Source: Patulibacter medicamentivorans (GTDB taxonomy: Bacteria; Actinomycetota; Thermoleophilia; Solirubrobacterales; Solirubrobacteraceae). From it: 64,000 bases of DNA. This document shows positions 7,675-15,728 of this stretch, in pieces. Where the stretch lies: assembly GCF_000240225.1 (NCBI RefSeq), contig NZ_AGUD01000244.1, positions 1 through 64,000 on the forward strand, given 5' to 3'. Below the pieces are notes generated by a model that was not told where the DNA came from, made no database searches, and saw nothing but the letters and a program-made list of their open reading frames with translations. The number at the start of each line of letters is the position of its first letter. The stretch's first letter is position 1. Made by a program: the position numbers and the translations under genes.

Positions 7675-8673
7675 TTGCGACGCTCGAACCGGATCCCTCA
7701 CATCTCCCGGGCTGCTCTCGTGACTCTGGCGCTCGCCTTCGGGCTCGCCATGGCGTTCACGCTGGCCCTGGCCGGACCAGCCCACGCATCGTTCTGGGCG
7801 CCCCAGAACGGGGGGTCCCCCAATGCCGATCGCATCCACACGCTCTACGTGATCGTGTTCATCGTCGGCGCGATCATCTTCGTCTTCACGGAGGGCGCGC
7901 TGATCTACGCGCTGTGGAAGTTCCGGGCGAGCCGCGGCCACGAGGCCAAGCAGCTGCACGGCAACACGCGCGTCGAGATCGGCTGGACCGCCGGCGCCGC
8001 GATCGTCGTCCTGATCCTCGGGATCGTGACCTTCGCCTTCCTGCCGGGCATCCGCAACCCCGACGACTCCGACTCCGACGGCTGGCAGATCCCGGCGTCG
8101 TACACGACGGCGAAGGACAAGAAGCTGCTGCCGCCCAACGGCAAGGCGCTGAACATCGACGTCAACGGCCAGCAGTACGCCTGGCGCTTCGTCTACCCGG
8201 ACGGCGACGCCGACCGGCAGAACAACATCTACACGTACGAGGAGCTCGTGGTCCCGGTCGGCACGACGGTAACCCTCGACGTCCGCTCGTCCGACGTCGG
8301 CCACGCCTGGTGGATTCCGCAGCTCGGCGGCAAGGTCGACGCGCTCCCGGGCTACACCAACCACACCTGGTTCAAGGTGCCGGCCAAGGCGCTGCGCAAC
8401 GACCAGGAGCGGCGCGACGGCCGGGTCTTCACCGGACAGTGCGCCGAGCTCTGCGGTCGCAACCACGCCAACATGACCGCGCGGGTCCGCGCCGTCACCC
8501 CCGAGGCGTTCGACGCCTGGCTCAAGCGCCAGAAGGCGGACATCGACGCCGCCGGCCGCGGGGCCCAGCGCTACCGCGACCAGCAGGAGCAGTTCGACCG
8601 CCAGCAGGCAGCGACCGCCGCCGCCCAGGCGGCGCCGACCGCCACCACGCCCGTCCCCGCTTCGCAGCGCTAG
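7675..8673 (+). CDS. coxB: cytochrome c oxidase subunit II
   Basis: A 332-residue subunit II of an aa3-type oxidase. It takes electrons from cytochrome c through the Cu-A centre on the outer face of the membrane. A signal-like segment (residues about 14-38) precedes two transmembrane helices (about 53-80 and 105-125). The Cu-A ligands are all visible: His210 (GHAWWIPQLGG), Cys256 and Cys260 (CAELC), His264 and Met267. The tail is Gln/Ala rich. Start choice: a TTG at 7675 lies 10 bases after a TAGAAT hexamer. An ATG at 7534 overlaps the previous stop but adds 47 residues not expected in the family, and GTG 7720 is also possible. Confidence 0.92.
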   Translation: MRRSNRIPHISRAALVTLALAFGLAMAFTLALAGPAHASFWAPQNGGSPNADRIHTLYVIVFIVGAIIFVFTEGALIYALWKFRASRGHEAKQLHGNTRVEIGWTAGAAIVVLILGIVTFAFLPGIRNPDDSDSDGWQIPASYTTAKDKKLLPPNGKALNIDVNGQQYAWRFVYPDGDADRQNNIYTYEELVVPVGTTVTLDVRSSDVGHAWWIPQLGGKVDALPGYTNHTWFKVPAKALRNDQERRDGRVFTGQCAELCGRNHANMTARVRAVTPEAFDAWLKRQKADIDAAGRGAQRYRDQQEQFDRQQAATAAAQAAPTATTPVPASQR

Positions 8674-8697
8674 TCCAGAGATTCCGAGGAAGCTCCG

Positions 8698-10395
8698 ATG
8701 GCATCCGCAACCGTCACCCCGATCCCTCAGGTCGTCGCGCACCAGGTCGAGAAGCCGAAGCGCGGCTGGGTCGACTGGGTCACCACGACCGATCACAAGA
8801 AGATCGGGATCATGTACCTGGTCCTCACCTTCGCCTTCTTCGGCGTCGGTGGCATCGAGGCGCTCCTGATCCGGCTCCAGCTGGCCGTGCCGGACAACAC
8901 GCTGCTCGAGTTCCAGACGTACAACGAGCTGATCACGATGCACGGCACCACGATGGTGTTCCTGTTCGTGGTCCCGGTGATGGCCGGCTTCGGCAACTAC
9001 TTCGTGCCGCTGATGATCGGCGCCAAGGACATGGCGTTCCCGAAGCTGAACGCGCTGTCGTTCTGGATGCTGGCCGCCGGCGGCCTGGTCTTCTACGCCT
9101 CGGTCTTCTTCAACCCGCCCGAGTGCGGATGGACCTGCTACGTCCCGCTGGCGTCCAAGGACTACCTGCCCAACGGCGGCGTCGACGCCTGGATCTTCCT
9201 GGTCCACCTGACCGGCATCGGCTCGCTGGTCGGCTCGGTCAACTTCTACGTGACGATCGCGAACCTGCGGGCGCCGGGGATGACCTGGAGCCGCCTGCCG
9301 CTGTTCTGCTGGTCGATCCTGACCTACTCGGTGCTGCTGATCCTGGCCCTGCCGGCGATCGCCGCCGCGGTCACGATGCTGCTGACCGATCGCCACTTCG
9401 GCACCAACTTCTACGACCCGGGCGAGGGCGGATCCCCGCTCCTCTGGCAGCACCTGTTCTGGTTCTTCGGGCACCCCGAGGTCTACATCATGGTGCTGCC
9501 CGGGTTCGGGATCATCTCCGAGGTCCTACCGGTCTTCGCCCGCAAGCCGATCTTCGGCTACAAGGCGATCGCGGCCGCGACCCTGGTGATCGCGTTCCTC
9601 GGCCTGATGGTGTGGGCGCACCACATGTTCACCACGCCGAGCCCGAGCGTCGTGCTCGTGTTCTTCATGGTCAGCTCGATGCTGATCTCGATCCCGACCG
9701 GCATCAAGATCTTCAGCTGGATCGGGACGCTATGGCAGGGCACGATCCACTTCACGACCTCGCTGCTCTACGCGGTCGGCTTCCTCGGCACGTTCCTGAT
9801 CGGCGGCATCACCGGCGTCTTCCTGGCGATCTACCCGGTCGACTGGCAGCTGCACGACACCTACTTCGTCGTCGCGCACTTCCACTACGTGCTGATGGGC
9901 GGCGCGGTCTTCGCGGTCTTCTCGGGCCTCTACTACTGGTTCCCGAAGATGACCGGCCGGATGATGGACGAGAAACTCGGCAAGATCAGCTTCTGGACGA
10001 TGTTGATCGGCTTCCACACCACGTTCCTGGTCCAGCACTCGATCGGCCTCGACGGCATGCCGCGACGGATCCCCGAGTACGCCGACGTCGGCAACCTGGC
10101 GACCTTCAACCTGATCTCCACGATCGGCGCCTTCATCCTCGGCGTCGGCATCCTGGTGACGGCCGTCAACGCCCTCCGCAGCCTCAAGCACGGCGCGATC
10201 GCGGGTCCCGACCCGTGGAAGGCGAACACGCTCGAGTGGTTCACCCAGTCGCCGCCGCCGCAGAACAACTTCGACACGGTGCCACGCGTCCGCTCGGTCG
10301 AGCCGATGAAGGACATTCGCGCGGAGATCGAGCGGCGGCAGGGCGAGCGCGAGCGCGTTCCGGCCGGCGCCGCCGCGGCCGAGACGCACGCGTGA
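8698..10395 (+). CDS. ctaD: cytochrome c oxidase subunit I
   Basis: A 565-residue haem-copper oxidase subunit I with about 12 transmembrane helices, the catalytic core that reduces O2 to water and pumps protons. Ligands and channel motifs are visible: MHGTTMVF (low-spin haem His), GHPEVYI (Cu-B His with the cross-linked Tyr, K-channel), AHHMF (the Cu-B His pair) and the HDTYFVVAHFHYV segment binding both haems. The D-channel start appears as NYFVPLMIGAKDMAFPKLN. These features place it in the A-type (aa3) class. An AGGAAG Shine-Dalgarno lies 6 bases before the ATG, and the gap to coxB is 24 bases, so it is co-transcribed. Confidence 0.97.
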   Translation: MASATVTPIPQVVAHQVEKPKRGWVDWVTTTDHKKIGIMYLVLTFAFFGVGGIEALLIRLQLAVPDNTLLEFQTYNELITMHGTTMVFLFVVPVMAGFGNYFVPLMIGAKDMAFPKLNALSFWMLAAGGLVFYASVFFNPPECGWTCYVPLASKDYLPNGGVDAWIFLVHLTGIGSLVGSVNFYVTIANLRAPGMTWSRLPLFCWSILTYSVLLILALPAIAAAVTMLLTDRHFGTNFYDPGEGGSPLLWQHLFWFFGHPEVYIMVLPGFGIISEVLPVFARKPIFGYKAIAAATLVIAFLGLMVWAHHMFTTPSPSVVLVFFMVSSMLISIPTGIKIFSWIGTLWQGTIHFTTSLLYAVGFLGTFLIGGITGVFLAIYPVDWQLHDTYFVVAHFHYVLMGGAVFAVFSGLYYWFPKMTGRMMDEKLGKISFWTMLIGFHTTFLVQHSIGLDGMPRRIPEYADVGNLATFNLISTIGAFILGVGILVTAVNALRSLKHGAIAGPDPWKANTLEWFTQSPPPQNNFDTVPRVRSVEPMKDIRAEIERRQGERERVPAGAAAAETHA

Positions 10396-10432
10396 TCGCC
10401 GGTGCCCCCGAGCCGAGGGTGAGGTGACCGCG

Positions 10433-11341
10433 ATGCCGATCTCGGTCACCGCCCGCCCCACCGCGGCGCCGCTGGTCGCGTCGGGTGCTCGCCAGCGCGT
10501 CTCCGACCTCGTCGCCCTGACGAAGCCGAAGGTCCAGCTGCTGCTGCTGCTGACCACGGTCACGGCGATGTACGCCGCGGGCGACCCGTCGCCGCAGCTC
10601 GTCCTCGCGACGCTGCTCGGCGGGTCGCTGTCCGCGGGCGGCGCCAGCGCGATCAACCACTGGTTCGATCGCGACATCGACGCCGACATGCCGCGGACCC
10701 AGGACCGCCCGATCCCGTCGGGACGGATGGAGCCGCACGTGGCGCTGTGGGTCGGCCTGTGGCTGACGATCGCGTCGTTCTTCCTGCTGGCGCTCGCGGC
10801 CAACATGACGGCGGCGTTGCTGTCGCTGGCCGGGTTCGGCTGGTACGTCGGCGTCTACACGATGTGGCTCAAGCGCCGCACCACCCAGAACATCGTGATC
10901 GGCGGCGTCGCCGGCGCGTTCCCGCCGATGGTCGGCTGGGCCGCGGTCACCGGCGGCTTCGCGGTCGACTCGCTCTACCCGTTCGCGATCGTGTTCGCGT
11001 GGACGGCGCCGCACTTCTGGGCGCTGTCGCTGCTGATCAAGGACGACTACGCGGCGGCGGGCGTGCCGATGCTGCCGGTCGTCAAGGGCGACCAGGCGAC
11101 CTACCGGGCGATCCTGGCCTGGTCCGCGATCACGGCGATCGTGTCGATCGTGCCGGTGATCGCGGGCGCCTTCGGGACGATCTACCTGGTCGTCGCCGTG
11201 CTGCTGGCCGTCGAGCTGCTGCGCCGCTCCTGGCTGCTGCTGCGCGACGGCACGCGGGCACGGGCCGTGTCCCTCCATCTGTACGCGCTGGCGTACCTCG
11301 CGGCGCTGTTCGCCGCGATGGTCGTCGACGCCAAGCTCTGA
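10433..11341 (+). CDS. ctaB: protoheme IX farnesyltransferase (haem O synthase)
   Basis: A 302-residue UbiA-family prenyltransferase that attaches farnesyl to haem b, giving haem O, the precursor of haem A for the adjacent oxidase. The diagnostic segment NHWFDRDIDADMPRTQDRP contains the Mg-pyrophosphate-binding Asp residues. A second motif region around KRRTTQNIVIGGVAG is also typical. About nine membrane helices are predicted. Two starts are in frame, GTG 10424 and ATG 10433. A GAGG 8 bases before 10433 favours that ATG. It follows ctaD by 37 bases. No haem A synthase gene is seen in the window. Confidence 0.95.
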   Translation: MPISVTARPTAAPLVASGARQRVSDLVALTKPKVQLLLLLTTVTAMYAAGDPSPQLVLATLLGGSLSAGGASAINHWFDRDIDADMPRTQDRPIPSGRMEPHVALWVGLWLTIASFFLLALAANMTAALLSLAGFGWYVGVYTMWLKRRTTQNIVIGGVAGAFPPMVGWAAVTGGFAVDSLYPFAIVFAWTAPHFWALSLLIKDDYAAAGVPMLPVVKGDQATYRAILAWSAITAIVSIVPVIAGAFGTIYLVVAVLLAVELLRRSWLLLRDGTRARAVSLHLYALAYLAALFAAMVVDAKL

Positions 11342-11368
11342 ACCGAGAAGACGAACGAAGGACCCTCC

Positions 11369-11479
11369 ATGGACCGCAACCTCGCCAAGCGCAACCTCCG
11401 CGACGCGCTGATCAGCGGCATCGTCATCCTGGTGATGTTCCTGCTGACGTTCGTCGCCGCCGTCATCTACGTCTCCTAG
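11369..11479 (+). CDS. 36-residue single-span membrane protein in the cox cluster
   Basis: A small gene between ctaB and subunit IV. The product, 36 residues, begins MDRNLAKRNLRDALISG and continues into one hydrophobic helix ending VIYVS. A GAAGGA lies about 8 bases before the ATG, and the gap to subunit IV is only 3 bases. Position, spacing and a basic N-terminus (positive-inside) argue that it is a real accessory subunit or assembly peptide of the oxidase. Comparable mini-subunits occur in actinobacterial respiratory supercomplexes, but I cannot show homology. It could easily be missed by gene finders. Confidence 0.75.
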   Translation: MDRNLAKRNLRDALISGIVILVMFLLTFVAAVIYVS

Positions 11480-11482
11480 ACC

Positions 11483-11713
11483 ATGACCGAGCTCGACAAG
11501 CCCGTCCCGCCCGCCGGCGAGGACATCCACCTGCCCGGCAACAGCGCCCAGCCGCTGGTGCTGACCGTCGGCGTCACGATCCTCCTGATCGGCCTGACCA
11601 CCACCTGGTGGCTGATCCTGGTCGGCGCCATCATCACCATCGGCACCCTGGTCGCCTGGATCCGCGACGCGATCCACGAGATCAACGAGTTCCCGCTCCA
11701 CTCCGACCACTGA
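11483..11713 (+). CDS. cytochrome c oxidase subunit IV-like protein
   Basis: A 76-residue protein with the segment EDIHLPGNSAQPLVLTVGVT leading into two transmembrane helices (about 23-42 and 45-62). This layout matches the short actinobacterial aa3-oxidase subunit IV (CtaF-like) family, a structural subunit in the membrane. It starts 3 bases after the 36-residue peptide gene and closes the operon. The 34-base hairpin repeat follows its stop after 4 bases. No subunit III gene is found before or after it in this window. Confidence 0.8.
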   Translation: MTELDKPVPPAGEDIHLPGNSAQPLVLTVGVTILLIGLTTTWWLILVGAIITIGTLVAWIRDAIHEINEFPLHSDH

Positions 11714-11717
11714 GACC

Positions 11718-11751
11718 CGGCGCGAGGCGTCCGTGGACGCTTCGCATCTCG
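11718..11751 (+). repeat. 34-base hairpin element, copy 2 (terminator of the cox cluster)
   Basis: An exact reverse complement of 2439-2472, starting 4 bases after the subunit IV stop. The RNA would form an 11-bp stem including one G-U pair. There is no U-tract; it is a probable terminator or 3' end processing hairpin. Confidence 0.75.
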
Positions 11752-12004
11752 GGCCGCACGACGCCCTCGTGCCGCCCGCAGGATCGGGGGCGCGGGCGGT
11801 GAAGAGGTGTGGCAGACCTCGAAGCACGCTCGCTGCGCCCGTTTCCGCGGGCGGGTGATCGATCGTCCGTTTGCGCGGCGGGCTGGATCGTTCGTCCGTT
11901 CCGCGGGTCGACCGGCGCATGACGTCCGGCTGGAGGTCGATCATCGAACCATCAACAGGAGTCGCGGAACCTCAGGCCGACTCCGGTGTTCCTCGAGATA
12001 GACC
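11752..12004. other. gene-free stretch after the cox cluster
   Basis: About 250 bases with no convincing open frame, no tRNA and no perfect hairpin beyond the repeat at its left edge. It is slightly less GC-rich near its end (11940-12003) and probably contains the promoter of the next small gene. Confidence 0.4.
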
Positions 12005-12166
12005 ATGGATCAGCACACGTACAGCTTCCCCAAGGTGACGCCGGTCGACGCGCGCGAGCTGCGCGAGGACCTGCGAGCGGCCCGTCGCTCCTCGGCGGCC
12101 GGCGATCAGCGCCAGAGCGAGCGCGACGGCGAGCGCCGCGACACGCCCGTTCGCCGCGACGACTGA
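12005..12166 (+). CDS. hypothetical 53-residue charged protein
   Basis: A short open frame beginning MDQHTYSFPKVTPVDARELR and continuing as a charged, Arg/Glu/Asp-rich helix ending RRDD. It has no membrane segment and no known motif. The N-terminal part has codon-position-3 GC like true genes of this genome. A TAGACC sequence lies directly before the ATG, but no Shine-Dalgarno sequence is visible. It converges on the WS/DGAT gene with a 21-base gap. It could be a small regulatory or adaptor protein, or a spurious frame. Confidence 0.4.
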   Translation: MDQHTYSFPKVTPVDARELREDLRAARRSSAAGDQRQSERDGERRDTPVRRDD

Positions 12167-12187
12167 GCCGCGGCGGCCCCGCGCCGC

Positions 12188-13633
12188 TCAGCCCGACGAT
12201 CGGCTGCGACGCCGGCGCGGGCCGGGACGGCCCTCCGACGCGCACTCCAGCAGTTCCCGCAGCGCCAGCTGGACGCCATCCGCCAGGACGTCGAGGTCGG
12301 GCAGCTTGTCGAGGTCGCCCAGCAGGCCGAACTCCGCGCGACCGCCGTACGACATCACGGCGATCGCCAGCGACCGGTCCCCGGAGAGGAACGGGACCGG
12401 GACCATCGTCTCCATCTGACGGCCCATCAGGTACATCGGCACCTGCGGCCCCGGGATGTTCGTGACCAGCAGGTTGAAGCGGCTGGGGGCGAAGCTCAGG
12501 CGCGATGCCTGGGCCAGCACCGACGGGGGCGAGAACGACTCCGACGAGGCGGTCATCGCCTGGGCGGTCACCGCCCGCTTGCCCGCGAGCGCCTCCGACG
12601 TCGCCCGGCGGATCCGTTCCAGCCGGGTCAGCGCGTCCGGCTCGCCGATCGGCAGTGGCGCGTAGGCGAGCGCGATCGGTCGCGGCTCGCCCGGGCCGGC
12701 CCCGCGTGAGCGCTCGCCCTCGACCGCCACCGGGACGGCGGCGCGCAGCTCCAGGTCGTCGGTCCGCAGGCCCCGCTCGTGCATCCAGTGACGGATCGCG
12801 CCCGCGACGGTGGCCAGCACCACGTCGTTGACCGAGCCGCCGAAGGTGTCCTTGACCCGCTTGAGGTCGCTGATCGCCACCGACGTCCACGAGAGCCGCC
12901 GGTGCGGGCCGATCGGGACGTTCAACGGGGACGATGGCGCCGGGGCTCGGACGCCGACCCGCTCGCCGACGGCCTCGGCGATCCCGCGCACCCGCCCGGC
13001 GGCGTCGGCAGGTCGAGCGAGCCCCTGCAGCACCCGCAGCGGGGCCGACACGAGCTGCCGCCCGGCGTCGCCGACCGTCGCCATCAGCAGCTGCGCCGAG
13101 CTCGGCAGCGGCGGCGCCAGCCAGCCGCCGTGCGCGGCGACCGGCGGCGGATCGGGCTCGGCGTCGAGCAGCGTCGTCATCAGGTCGACCGCGACCACGC
13201 CGTCGACCAGCGCGTGGTGGGACTTGGTGACGATCGCGAAGCGGTCGGCGTCGACCCCCTCGACGACCCACAGCTCCCACAGCGGCTTGGTCCGGTCCAG
13301 CCGCTGGGAGAAGAGCCGGGCGGCGGCCGTCCGCAGCTCGTCCTCGCCGCCGGGGCAGGGGAGGGCCGTGTGGCGGACGTGGTACTCGAGGTTGAAGCTC
13401 GGGTCGACCGCCCAGCGCGGGCGCCCGAGGCCCAGCGGCGGCGTCACCAGCTTCGTGCGATAGCGGGGGACCCGCTGCAGCCGGGCGCGGACGTGCTCGC
13501 GGACGGCCTCGATCGGCGGCAGCTCACCGCGGAAGACCGCGATCCCGCCGACGTGCATGTGGGCGCCGCCGTGCTCCTCGCGCAGGAGCGCGACGTCAGC
13601 GGCGGTCAGCTCCGCGAGGTGATCGTGGGCCAT
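12188..13633 (-). CDS. wax ester synthase/diacylglycerol acyltransferase
   Basis: A 481-residue WS/DGAT protein. The active-site motif HHALVDG is at residues 139-145 (HHxxxDG). The supporting family motifs TKPLWELWVVEG (about 115-126), GGSVNDVVLATVAGA and NLLVTNIPGP are also present. The family transfers fatty acyl groups from acyl-CoA to fatty alcohols or diacylglycerol, making wax esters or triacylglycerol storage lipid at the inner face of the membrane. The start is the ATG at 13633. The C-terminus is Arg/Ser rich. It stands alone. Whether TAG or wax is the product cannot be decided from sequence. Confidence 0.93.
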   Translation of the reverse strand: MAHDHLAELTAADVALLREEHGGAHMHVGGIAVFRGELPPIEAVREHVRARLQRVPRYRTKLVTPPLGLGRPRWAVDPSFNLEYHVRHTALPCPGGEDELRTAAARLFSQRLDRTKPLWELWVVEGVDADRFAIVTKSHHALVDGVVAVDLMTTLLDAEPDPPPVAAHGGWLAPPLPSSAQLLMATVGDAGRQLVSAPLRVLQGLARPADAAGRVRGIAEAVGERVGVRAPAPSSPLNVPIGPHRRLSWTSVAISDLKRVKDTFGGSVNDVVLATVAGAIRHWMHERGLRTDDLELRAAVPVAVEGERSRGAGPGEPRPIALAYAPLPIGEPDALTRLERIRRATSEALAGKRAVTAQAMTASSESFSPPSVLAQASRLSFAPSRFNLLVTNIPGPQVPMYLMGRQMETMVPVPFLSGDRSLAIAVMSYGGRAEFGLLGDLDKLPDLDVLADGVQLALRELLECASEGRPGPRRRRSRSSG

Positions 13634-13756
13634 CGGTCTCGTCCTCCGGCCGCGACGATACCCGACCACCGCGCGGATCGAGCGTCGGTCGGGCGCCGAT
13701 CCCCGCCGGTCCGCGGGGTCGGCCGACCCTGCCGGGCCGGAGCGTCCCGCGCCGCG

Positions 13757-13762
13757 TAGACT
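13757..13762 (+). promoter_or_regulatory. -10-like element, leaderless type
   Basis: TAGACT ends 6 bases before the ATG at 13769, with no Shine-Dalgarno sequence. It is one of the clearest examples of the pattern in the window. Confidence 0.5.
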
Positions 13763-13768
13763 CGGCCC

Positions 13769-14107
13769 ATGGCGGCCCCCTCGGGCGTCTCGTTCATCCT
13801 CGTGAGCACCCTGATCGTGTTCGCGGTGGTGGCCGCGCTGGTGCTGCTGGGCCTGTTCTGGCCCGGCAACGGCTCGGCCCAGCTGGACTGGCGCCCGAGC
13901 CGCTCCCCCGAACAGGCCGCGATGGACGAGATCGACGACGTGCAGCAGATGCTCCAAGCCACCAACGAGCGCCGGCGCCTGCGCGGCGCGCCCGAGCTGA
14001 CCGAGGAGGACCTCGAGGCTCGCGTGCAGGAGGACCGCCAGGCGATGGCCGAGTGGATCGCCCGCCGCGACGCCCTCGAGCGCCCCGACGCCGGCGGCGA
14101 GCGCTGA
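13769..14107 (+). CDS. small membrane-anchored protein of unknown function
   Basis: A 112-residue protein. One hydrophobic helix (about residues 7-31, GVSFILVSTLIVFAVVAALV) is followed by a charged helical domain with probable coiled coil (MDEIDDVQQMLQATNERRRLRG, then EEDLEARVQEDRQAMAEW). It is probably anchored in the cytoplasmic membrane with the charged part inside. No known domain was recognised. The stop codon shares a base with the ATG of the following Rossmann-fold gene (TGATG), so the two are translationally coupled and probably work together. Confidence 0.75.
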   Translation: MAAPSGVSFILVSTLIVFAVVAALVLLGLFWPGNGSAQLDWRPSRSPEQAAMDEIDDVQQMLQATNERRRLRGAPELTEEDLEARVQEDRQAMAEWIARRDALERPDAGGER

Positions 14108-14607
14108 TGCGGCTGCTCCTGATCGGCGGCGGCGAGCGCGGCCTGCGCCTGACCCGGACCCTGACCGCCGACGGCCACGCCGTCCGCGTCGTGACTCGCG
14201 ACCCGGCGCGCCACGCCGCGATCCGCGACGCCGGCGGCGAGCCGTGGGACGGCGACCCGGACCGGATCGGCACGCTGCGCTATGCGCTCGACAACGTCAC
14301 CGTCCTGGTCTGGGCGCTCGGCACCGCCGACGGCGACGACGCCGACAAGGTCCGCGCGCTCCACGGCACCCGCCTGGAGATGCTGCTCGAGCGGACGATC
14401 GACACCACCGTGCGCGGCGTCCTCTACGAGTGCTCGGGGACGTTGCCGGTCGAGGTCCTGAGCCAGGGCGCCCGGATCGTCGAGCGGATGTGCCGCCACA
14501 ACGAGATCCCCTGGGGCCTGCTCTACCACGAGCCCGAGGACGTCGACGGCTGGGCGGCGTCGACCGCGGACGCGATCGACCGCATCCTCGCCCGCGACCG
14601 CGGCTAG
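14107..14607 (+). CDS. NAD(P)-binding Rossmann-like protein
   Basis: A 166-residue protein beginning MRLLLIGGGERGLRLTRTL, a glycine-rich first beta-alpha unit close to GxGxxG and typical of atypical SDR/NmrA-like dinucleotide folds. Later segments (TVLVWALGTADGDD, RGVLYECSGTLP) fit the fourth and fifth beta strands of the fold. No catalytic YxxxK is present, so an enzymatic redox role is doubtful; a sensor or epimerase-like fold is possible. It overlaps the stop of the membrane-anchored protein upstream by one base and converges on the Nudix gene, overlapping it by 4 bases at the 3' ends. Confidence 0.75.
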   Translation: MRLLLIGGGERGLRLTRTLTADGHAVRVVTRDPARHAAIRDAGGEPWDGDPDRIGTLRYALDNVTVLVWALGTADGDDADKVRALHGTRLEMLLERTIDTTVRGVLYECSGTLPVEVLSQGARIVERMCRHNEIPWGLLYHEPEDVDGWAASTADAIDRILARDRG

Positions 14608-15206
14608 GGCGGCGTGAGCATCTCGGGCGGCATCCGCTCGAAGAGGTCGCCGAGCATCCGCGCCGTGGCGCCCCAGACCAGGTGCTCGTCGACGACGTAG
14701 GCGTCGGTCTGGAAGGGGATCCCGCGGCGGATCAGGCGCCGGCGCTCGTAGCCGGCCAGCAGCGCCCCGAGGTCCAGCTCGAGGACCGCGTCGACCTCGC
14801 GCGGAGACGGCACCCAGGCCGCGGGCCGCTCGATCCAGCCGACGATCGGATAGACGACGTAGCCGGTCACGATCGTGCCGGTCGGGGGGAGCGCGCCGAG
14901 GACCTCGACGCTGGCGGCCGGCAGGCCGACCTCCTCGTGGGCCTCGCGCAGCGCGGTCGCCGTCGGCGTCGGGTCCTCGGGGTCGCAGCGGCCGCCCGGG
15001 AACGAGATCTCCCCGGCGTGCCGGCGCATGTCGCTGCGACGACGGGTGAGGACGACGTGGACGCGCCCGCCGAGGTCGAGCAGCGGGACGAGGACCGCCG
15101 CCCGGGTGGTGCCGTGCGCGGACAGCGTCGCTGCGTGGGCCGGCTCGATCAGCGCCTCGCGGAGGCGCTGACGTGACTCACTTGACGTGGGAGATCCGCT
15201 CGACAC
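14604..15206 (-). CDS. CoA diphosphatase-type Nudix hydrolase
   Basis: A 200-residue Nudix protein. The segment RRHAGEISFPGGRCDPED precedes and enters the Nudix box, which continues ALREAHEEVGL. The GEISFPGGR(x)(D)PxD form is the signature of the NudL/CoA pyrophosphatase group (UPF0035), which cleaves CoA or acyl-CoA to 4'-phosphopantetheine and 3',5'-ADP. The catalytic Glu residues of REAHEE are intact. The only good start is the ATG at 15206, which lies 29 bases inside the end of the osmC-like gene, so the two are translationally coupled. Confidence 0.88.
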   Translation of the reverse strand: MSSGSPTSSESRQRLREALIEPAHAATLSAHGTTRAAVLVPLLDLGGRVHVVLTRRRSDMRRHAGEISFPGGRCDPEDPTPTATALREAHEEVGLPAASVEVLGALPPTGTIVTGYVVYPIVGWIERPAAWVPSPREVDAVLELDLGALLAGYERRRLIRRGIPFQTDAYVVDEHLVWGATARMLGDLFERMPPEMLTPP

Positions 15207-15591
15207 GCTCGTCGAACATGACCTCGCCGTCGAGCACCCGGTGGACCGGGCACTTGGTGGCGATCACCCGCAGGCGCTCGAGCTGCTCGTCGTCCATCGC
15301 GTCGTCGACGTGCATCACCAGCTCGAAGCGGGTCGGACAGCCGCGCTCGGGCGCCGGCTTGTAGTTGCACTCGACCTCGAGGTCGCCGATCTCCCAGCCC
15401 TTGCGCTCGGCGTACATCTGGAGCGTGATCGCGGTGCACGCCGCGAGGCTCGCGGCGAGCAGCTCCTGCGGCGTCGGACCACCGTCCTCACCCCCCAGCT
15501 CGGTGGGCTCGTCGACGGTGATGCCGTGCTGGCGCATGTGGACGCCATGGCGGAAGTGTTCCTCGCGAACGGCGCGAGCGCTGACCTTCAT
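15178..15591 (-). CDS. OsmC/Ohr family peroxide-related protein
   Basis: A 137-residue OsmC-fold protein. The two redox cysteines of the family are visible: Cys52 in SLAACTAITLQMYAERKGW and Cys114 in ATKCPVHRVL. The family reduces organic hydroperoxides with a dithiol cycle in the cytoplasm. The protein is closer to the OsmC-like YhfA-type group than to Ohr, judging by the KCPVH motif. Its 3' end overlaps the Nudix start. The upstream region toward tRNA-Pro is about 137 bases. The reductant and inducer are not evident. Confidence 0.9.
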   Translation of the reverse strand: MKVSARAVREEHFRHGVHMRQHGITVDEPTELGGEDGGPTPQELLAASLAACTAITLQMYAERKGWEIGDLEVECNYKPAPERGCPTRFELVMHVDDAMDDEQLERLRVIATKCPVHRVLDGEVMFDERVERISHVK

Positions 15592-15707
15592 CGTTCATCC
15601 CGGATCGGGGCCGAACGCCCAGTATGGCACTGCGCCGATCGCGGCAGGCGCCACCGGCCGGAACGGTCCGTAGCACGTCGTTTCGCGTCGGGCGGCGTCC
15701 ACCGACC

Positions 15708-15713
15708 TATACT
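15708..15713 (+). promoter_or_regulatory. -10 element of the tRNA-Pro gene
   Basis: TATACT is 15 bases before the first base of the mature tRNA. No good -35 was identified. Confidence 0.5.
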
Positions 15714-15728
15714 CCCGGCCGCCAGTCT

